Positions 62,856-64,000 of a stretch of DNA of 64,000 nucleotides are shown here, piece by piece. Source of the stretch: Pseudomonas maumuensis (GTDB lineage: Bacteria; Pseudomonadota; Gammaproteobacteria; Pseudomonadales; Pseudomonadaceae). How positions within the stretch are numbered: the stretch's first letter is position 1; each line of letters begins with the position of its first letter. The stretch is taken from NCBI RefSeq assembly GCF_019139675.1, contig NZ_CP077077.1, forward strand, positions 4,588,001 through 4,652,000, written 5' to 3'. The notes beneath the pieces were generated by a model that saw nothing but the letters and a program-made list of their open reading frames with translations, had not been told where the DNA came from and searched no databases. The position numbers and the translations under genes were made by a program.

Positions 62856-64000
62856 CTAGCGTTTCTTCCCGCCCAGCAACGACCCCATCAACCCACGCAC
62901 CAGCTGGCGCCCCAACTGATTGGCCGCCTGGCGTACCGCCGACTTGATCGCCTGCCCAGCCGCGCTCTGCAGAAACTCGCCGGCCTTGTCGGCGAAGCTG
63001 TCTTCATCGGCCTTGGCCTGAGGTACCGGTTCCACCGGCTCGCCCTTGCGTTGTGTGAGCATTTCATAGGCCGACTCTCGGTCGATCGGCTTGTCATAAC
63101 GCCCAGCCAGCGGCGATGCCGCAACCAACGCACTGCGCTCAGCCGCACTCAACGGCCCGATTCGCGACTGCGGCGGCGCGATCAGCACCCGCTGGACCAT
63201 GGCCGGCGTCCCCTTTTCTTCCAGGGTTCCGACCAAGGCTTCGCCGATACCCAGTTCAGTGAGCACTGCCAGGCTGTCGAAAGCCGGGTTGGGTCGGAAA
63301 CCATCGGCCACGGCGCGCAGCGACTTCTGCTCCTTGGCGGTGAATGCCCGCAGGCCATGCTGGATGCGCAACCCCAACTGGGCTAGTACCGCATCCGGTA
63401 AATCGCCGGGTGACTGAGTGACAAAATACACACCCACGCCTTTGGAGCGGATAAGCCGCACCACCTGCTCCAGGCGATCCTGCAGAGCCTTGGGCGTGCC
63501 ATTGAACAGTAGATGCGCCTCATCGAAGAACAGCGCCAGTACGGGCTTGTCGGCATCGCCACGTTCCGGCAACTGCTCGAACAGTTCGGCCAGTAACCAC
63601 AGCAGGAACGTCGCATAAACCTTGGGAGCCTCATGCACCAGGCGGCTGGCATCGAGCAGGTGGATGCGACCTTGCCCGTCGCCCTCCGGGCGCAGCAGAT
63701 CCTCTAGTTGCAACGCCGGCTCGCCGAACAGCGCCTCGGCCCCTTGTTGTTCCAGGGTCGCCAGCCGGCGCAAGAGTGCCTGGGTGGAGGCACTGGTCAT
63801 CAAAGCGCTGTCCTCGCCCAGCATCTGGGGGTTGTCCTTCAGATGCGCCAGCAGGGCCTTGAGGTCTTTCAGGTCGAGCAACAGCAGCCCCTCACGGTCG
63901 GCCACCTTGAACGCCGCATACAAGGCAGCCTGCTGGCTGTCGGTGAGTTCCAGCAGATTGCCCAACAGCAATGGCCCCATTTCGCTCAGCGTGGTGCGCA
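62856..64000 (-). CDS. HerA-like ATPase, DUF853 family (5' end outside window)
   Basis: The frame is open across the right edge, so only the C-terminal 380 or so residues are seen. They contain PVLALFFDEAHLLFN, a Walker B with its acidic pair, and VRLIRSKGVGVYFVTQSP, the sensor region typical of DUF853/HerA-like ATPases. The Walker A part must lie beyond the window. The frame continues upstream as RTTLSEMGPLL without a stop, so the ATG at 63980 is not the true start. The tail has the low-complexity helix typical of the family. The cellular role is not established. Confidence 0.87.
   Translation of the reverse strand, partial: RTTLSEMGPLLLGNLLELTDSQQAALYAAFKVADREGLLLLDLKDLKALLAHLKDNPQMLGEDSALMTSASTQALLRRLATLEQQGAEALFGEPALQLEDLLRPEGDGQGRIHLLDASRLVHEAPKVYATFLLWLLAELFEQLPERGDADKPVLALFFDEAHLLFNGTPKALQDRLEQVVRLIRSKGVGVYFVTQSPGDLPDAVLAQLGLRIQHGLRAFTAKEQKSLRAVADGFRPNPAFDSLAVLTELGIGEALVGTLEEKGTPAMVQRVLIAPPQSRIGPLSAAERSALVAASPLAGRYDKPIDRESAYEMLTQRKGEPVEPVPQAKADEDSFADKAGEFLQSAAGQAIKSAVRQAANQLGRQLVRGLMGSLLGGKKR

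Overview
The window looks like a chromosomal segment from a fluorescent Pseudomonas of the P. putida group. It carries a phaG gene with the near-exact P. putida form, a complete ttgR-ttgABC efflux locus with its recognisable operator, a pca (protocatechuate/beta-ketoadipate) cluster, several FecIR-type iron regulons, and many P. putida-style REP palindromes. GC content is high throughout, and long antisense open frames are common shadows. One gene, a phosphoinositide phospholipase-like protein at 35.5-37.0 kb, is visibly AT-richer than its surroundings.

Layout. 0-5 kb: the tail of a CWC-family protein, an RsuA-type pseudouridine synthase, phaG, and tRNA-Gly(CCC). A decayed direct repeat of the tRNA 3' end about 510 bp further on suggests an integration scar. 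A SulP transporter follows. 4.9-17 kb: two cell-surface-signalling systems. The first reads sigma factor, FecR, TonB receptor, esterase on the minus strand. The second reads sigma factor, FecR, receptor on the plus strand. Between them lie a periplasmic glycerophosphodiesterase and a DUF4917 protein with SIR2-like motifs. 17-25 kb: a truncated HTH protein, a methyltransferase, a TPM-domain protein, the periplasmic beta-glucosidase bglX, and a DctB/DctD-like two-component system. 25-28 kb: a kgtP-like 2-oxoglutarate permease behind a clear sigma-54 promoter and putative activator sites, then a small secreted protein made of seven EDGFDRT units. 28-40 kb: small metabolic genes, an AraC regulator, a TPP-dependent decarboxylase with a divergent LysR regulator, an MBL-fold/NmrA pair with a divergent LysR regulator, the AT-rich phospholipase, an oxaloacetate decarboxylase-like enzyme and a DHA2-type drug transporter. 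40-47 kb: ttgR and ttgABC. 47-60 kb: an OprD-family porin, a LysR and a Crp-family regulator, an Mpo1-like membrane protein, then the pca genes (C, D, B, T, F, J, I, K, R, all on the minus strand). 60-64 kb: a probable small RNA, a small conserved protein, the phosphate transporter pit, and the C-terminal part of a HerA-like ATPase that runs off the window.

How genes work together. The pca block supplies protocatechuate-branch enzymes from carboxymuconolactone decarboxylation to beta-ketoadipyl-CoA thiolysis, plus two transporters and the IclR activator PcaR. Similar 15-bp PcaR-type boxes sit upstream of pcaI, pcaK and pcaR. The TCS, the tandem sites just after it, the -24/-12 promoter and kgtP form a self-contained 2-oxoglutarate uptake module. 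The two FecIR systems are each preceded by a Fur-box-like sequence.

Most of the window is ordinary core genome for the group. The parts most worth a second look are the tandem-repeat secreted protein, the tRNA-Gly scar, the perfect 16-bp palindrome at 28.9 kb, the sRNA candidate at 60.3 kb, the DUF4917/SIR2-like protein and the foreign-looking phospholipase.
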